Source: Methylobacterium sp. (GTDB taxonomy: Bacteria > Pseudomonadota > Alphaproteobacteria > Rhizobiales > Beijerinckiaceae). From it: a stretch of DNA of 64,000 nucleotides. Location: contig JADCCN010000002.1 in the NCBI GenBank assembly GCA_020252645.1, forward strand, positions 124,001 through 188,000, read 5' to 3'. Position numbers and translations under genes: made by a program. This document shows positions 62,426-64,000 of the stretch, piece after piece; positions within the stretch are counted from its first letter, which is position 1, and each line of letters starts with the position of its first letter. The notes under the pieces are model-generated. The model was not told the DNA's origin. It did not search any database and worked only from the letters and a program-made list of their open reading frames with translations.

Positions 62426-63082
62426 ATGTGCGGGCGATTTGCGCTGACGCTCCCGCCCGAAGCCGCGCGCCAGTATTTCGGTTATCTCGAACAGCCGAAT
62501 TTCCCACCGCGTTTCGATATCCGACCGACCGATCCGGTGGCGGTGGTCACGGCCACGCAAGGCGCACGGCATTTCATGCTCATGCGCTGGGGCTTCATCC
62601 CCGGTTTCGTGAAGGACGAGAAGGAATTCCCACTTCTCATCAATGCGCGCAGCGAGACAGTGTTCGAGAAGGCGAGCTTCCGCAATGCGATTCGGAAGCG
62701 GCGCTGCCTGTTCATCGCAGATGCGTTCTATGAGTGGATGAAGCTCGATGAAAAGGGTCGGAAGAAGCAGCCCTACCGTATCTTCCGCCCCTCCGGTGAG
62801 CCGCTCGCCATGGCGGGAATCCACGAGACCTGGTCCAGCCGGGATGGCTCCGAGATCGATACCTGCGCGATCCTCACGACCACCGCCAACGCGACGCTCG
62901 CGGCCATCCATGATCGCATGCCGGTGATCCTCGCCTCTGCCGATTTCGAGGCCTGGCTCGCACCGGAAACCGAGCAAGGTAGGTTGCAAAGTTTAATGCG
63001 TCCGTTAATCGACGAGGGGCTGGTGATGGAGCGAATCCAAAGGGTCGGCCCGCCGGAACCGGAAGAGGGGAAGCTGCTATGA
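62426..63082 (+). CDS. SOS response-associated peptidase (SRAP, YedK/HMCES-like)
   Basis: A 218-residue protein that crosslinks to abasic sites in single-stranded DNA. The catalytic Cys is residue 2 (MCGRFALTLP), exposed after Met removal. Other conserved parts are RFDIRPTDPV, LINARSETVFEKASFR, AFYEWMK and the His in LAAIHDRMPVIL. The ATG is fixed by this Cys. The stop overlaps the start of the next small gene (ATGA). Confidence 0.95.
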   Translation: MCGRFALTLPPEAARQYFGYLEQPNFPPRFDIRPTDPVAVVTATQGARHFMLMRWGFIPGFVKDEKEFPLLINARSETVFEKASFRNAIRKRRCLFIADAFYEWMKLDEKGRKKQPYRIFRPSGEPLAMAGIHETWSSRDGSEIDTCAILTTTANATLAAIHDRMPVILASADFEAWLAPETEQGRLQSLMRPLIDEGLVMERIQRVGPPEPEEGKLL

Positions 63083-63330
63083 GCACCATGCTCCAGGTCT
63101 TCTTGCTGATCAGCCCGCTGCTCCTGCTGGTTCTTGTGATTTTTTGGGCAGATCGGGGCCGAGATCCCGGCAATGTGTTTACCTCTCGGCAGAAGCGGGA
63201 GGATGAATCCGCAAGACGGCTCCGAGCCGACGGCGATACAGGCGGGAGCTATGTCCCGATCGTCAACGGGGGTAAATTTTCCAACGCCGGTGATGCTGGT
63301 GGTGGCGATTGTGGAGGCGGGGGCGACTAG
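63079..63330 (+). CDS. Small membrane protein with Gly-rich tail
   Basis: An 83-residue protein with one N-terminal helix (VFLLISPLLLLVLVIFWAD) and a cytoplasmic or periplasmic tail ending GGGDCGGGGD. Tails of this GGGDxGGGGD type are seen in several small bacterial membrane proteins. Its ATG overlaps the SRAP stop by four bases, so it is coupled to it. Its TAG stop codon is the first three bases of repeat copy 2. The function is unknown. Confidence 0.75.
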   Translation: MSTMLQVFLLISPLLLLVLVIFWADRGRDPGNVFTSRQKREDESARRLRADGDTGGSYVPIVNGGKFSNAGDAGGGDCGGGGD

Positions 63331-63431
63331 AGCATGATGTGTTCAGACGGAAGCACATCATGCTCTAATCTTATTATTATCGCATGCTTTTTTGTGAAAA
63401 ACCGGATTCCACTTTTTCACAGCATGCTCTA
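63328..63431. repeat. 104-bp interspersed palindromic repeat, copy 2
   Basis: This is the second copy of the element at 2952-3054, with the same ends and inner hairpins. It sits exactly between two convergent genes: its first TAG is the stop of the small membrane protein and its last CTA is the reverse-complement TAG stop of the RNA methyltransferase. Confidence 0.9.
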
Positions 63432-64000
63432 GCGCGTGAAGACCGCCATGACCTCGACATGGGCCGAATAGCGGAACTGGTCCACCGGGGTCACCGGCTC
63501 CAGCCTGAACCCGCCATCGACGAGGATGCGCGCATCGCGCGCGAAACTTTCAGGATCGCAGGAGATCGAGACGACCTTCGCAACCTTCGATTTCGCCAGC
63601 TCGCGCGCCTGCGCCTCCGCACCCTGGCGGGGCGGGTCCATCAGAACCGCATCGAAAGGTTTGAGATCCGGCGCAAAAAACGGGCGACGGAACAGATCGC
63701 GCGCCTCGGCCACCAGCGGCTTGCCGCCGGGATTGGCGCGGATGGAGCGGGAAAGCGCCTCGATCGCCCCCTTGTCGGAATCGATCGCACTCACCTTCAC
63801 ATGCCGCGCGAGCCGCAACGCGAAAGGCCCCAGACCGCAGAAAAAATCAGCGACGTGCTTCGCGCCCTTCAGCGCCTCCACGGCAAAGCCCGCAAGAGTC
63901 GCCTCGGCCTCGGCGGTCGCCTGCAGAAAGGAGCCGGGCGGCAGATAGGCCGTGAGGCCATCGAAGGTGAGCACCGGCACGCGCGCCTCGATCAGGCGTT
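63429..64000 (-). CDS. RumA/TrmA-type RNA uracil methyltransferase (C-terminal part)
   Basis: About 190 C-terminal residues; the frame is open to the window edge, so the N-terminal part, including any TRAM domain and iron-sulfur Cys, lies outside. Present are LPPGSFLQA, the AdoMet loop VADFFCGLGPFALRLA, the catalytic-side VLMDPPRQGAEAQ, VVSISCDPESFARD (nucleophilic Cys) and the ending DQFRYSAHVEVMAVF. The family makes 5-methyluridine in rRNA or tRNA; which position cannot be told here. Confidence 0.92.
   Translation of the reverse strand, partial: RLIEARVPVLTFDGLTAYLPPGSFLQATAEAEATLAGFAVEALKGAKHVADFFCGLGPFALRLARHVKVSAIDSDKGAIEALSRSIRANPGGKPLVAEARDLFRRPFFAPDLKPFDAVLMDPPRQGAEAQARELAKSKVAKVVSISCDPESFARDARILVDGGFRLEPVTPVDQFRYSAHVEVMAVFTR

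Overview
The window is GC-rich, densely coding DNA from an alphaproteobacterium, most likely of the order Hyphomicrobiales (Rhizobiales). The evidence is gene content and order: an aa3 cytochrome oxidase operon with CtaG, heme O synthase, a CoxF-like peptide and SURF1; an F0 ATP synthase operon with split b and b' subunits; a CcrM-type GANTC methyltransferase beside MutY, DUF721, DsbA and SMC; an IalB protein; and small palindromic repeats of the kind common in Rhizobiales. No plasmid, phage, insertion sequence, CRISPR array, rRNA or tRNA was recognised. This looks like ordinary chromosome.

Layout. 0-5.5 kb: a truncated hypothetical gene, ubiA, a DUF6101-like gene, ispH, an EamA-type transporter bounded by repeats, thrB and rnhA. 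5.5-11.3 kb: peroxiredoxin, a DsbD-N-like secreted protein, YqgE, a large membrane c-di-GMP protein (degenerate GGDEF, intact EAL) and a GNAT acetyltransferase. 11.3-18.9 kb (minus strand): thrC and the oxidase cluster ctaC-ctaD-ctaB-coxF-ctaG-ctaE-surf1, with RNA hairpins at two internal junctions. 19.4-25.4 kb: ialB, a lipoprotein, then a tandem glycine riboswitch in front of gcvT-gcvH-gcvPA-gcvPB. 25.5-29.2 kb: repeats, a hydrolase and atpI-B-E-b'-b with a clear promoter. 29.3-41.9 kb: smc, dsbA-like, DUF721, mutY, ccrM, rnhB, a radical SAM protein behind a perfect GTTC-N7-GTTC SOS box, a cytochrome c, a zinc peptidase and a uracil-DNA glycosylase. 42-50 kb: ETF-ubiquinone oxidoreductase, thioredoxin, a TPR lipoprotein-like gene, ispE, DinB, polyprenyl synthase, a TrmN6-type methyltransferase and a His/Tyr/Arg-rich secreted peptide. 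50.5-54.2 kb: glyQ, a dual-CDGSH protein and glyS, followed by repeats. 54.4-64 kb: an MFS transporter, LysR, TsaC/Sua5, an acyl-CoA dehydrogenase/enoyl-CoA hydratase/SDR operon, CorA, SRAP peptidase, a small membrane protein and a truncated RNA methyltransferase.

Functional threads. Respiration is well covered: ubiA and a polyprenyl synthase (ubiquinone), ETF-QO (electrons from beta-oxidation into the quinone pool), aa3 oxidase assembly and ATP synthase. DNA maintenance is also prominent: SMC, CcrM, MutY, UDG, RNases HI and HII, SRAP, DinB and the SOS-boxed radical SAM gene.

Most notable observations. A near-identical palindromic operator lies upstream of both ETF-QO (41928-41945) and the acyl-CoA dehydrogenase operon (57691-57718), 16 kb apart, which implies one fatty-acid-oxidation regulator. 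A 104-bp repeat with TAGAGCATG/CATGCTCTA ends occurs twice, and its termini supply the stop codons of adjacent genes. A codon-atypical patch inside glyS, together with a diverged remnant of a second glyS 3' end just downstream, suggests past allele replacement. I found no clearly new multi-gene system; the candidates for novelty are regulatory and repeat features.
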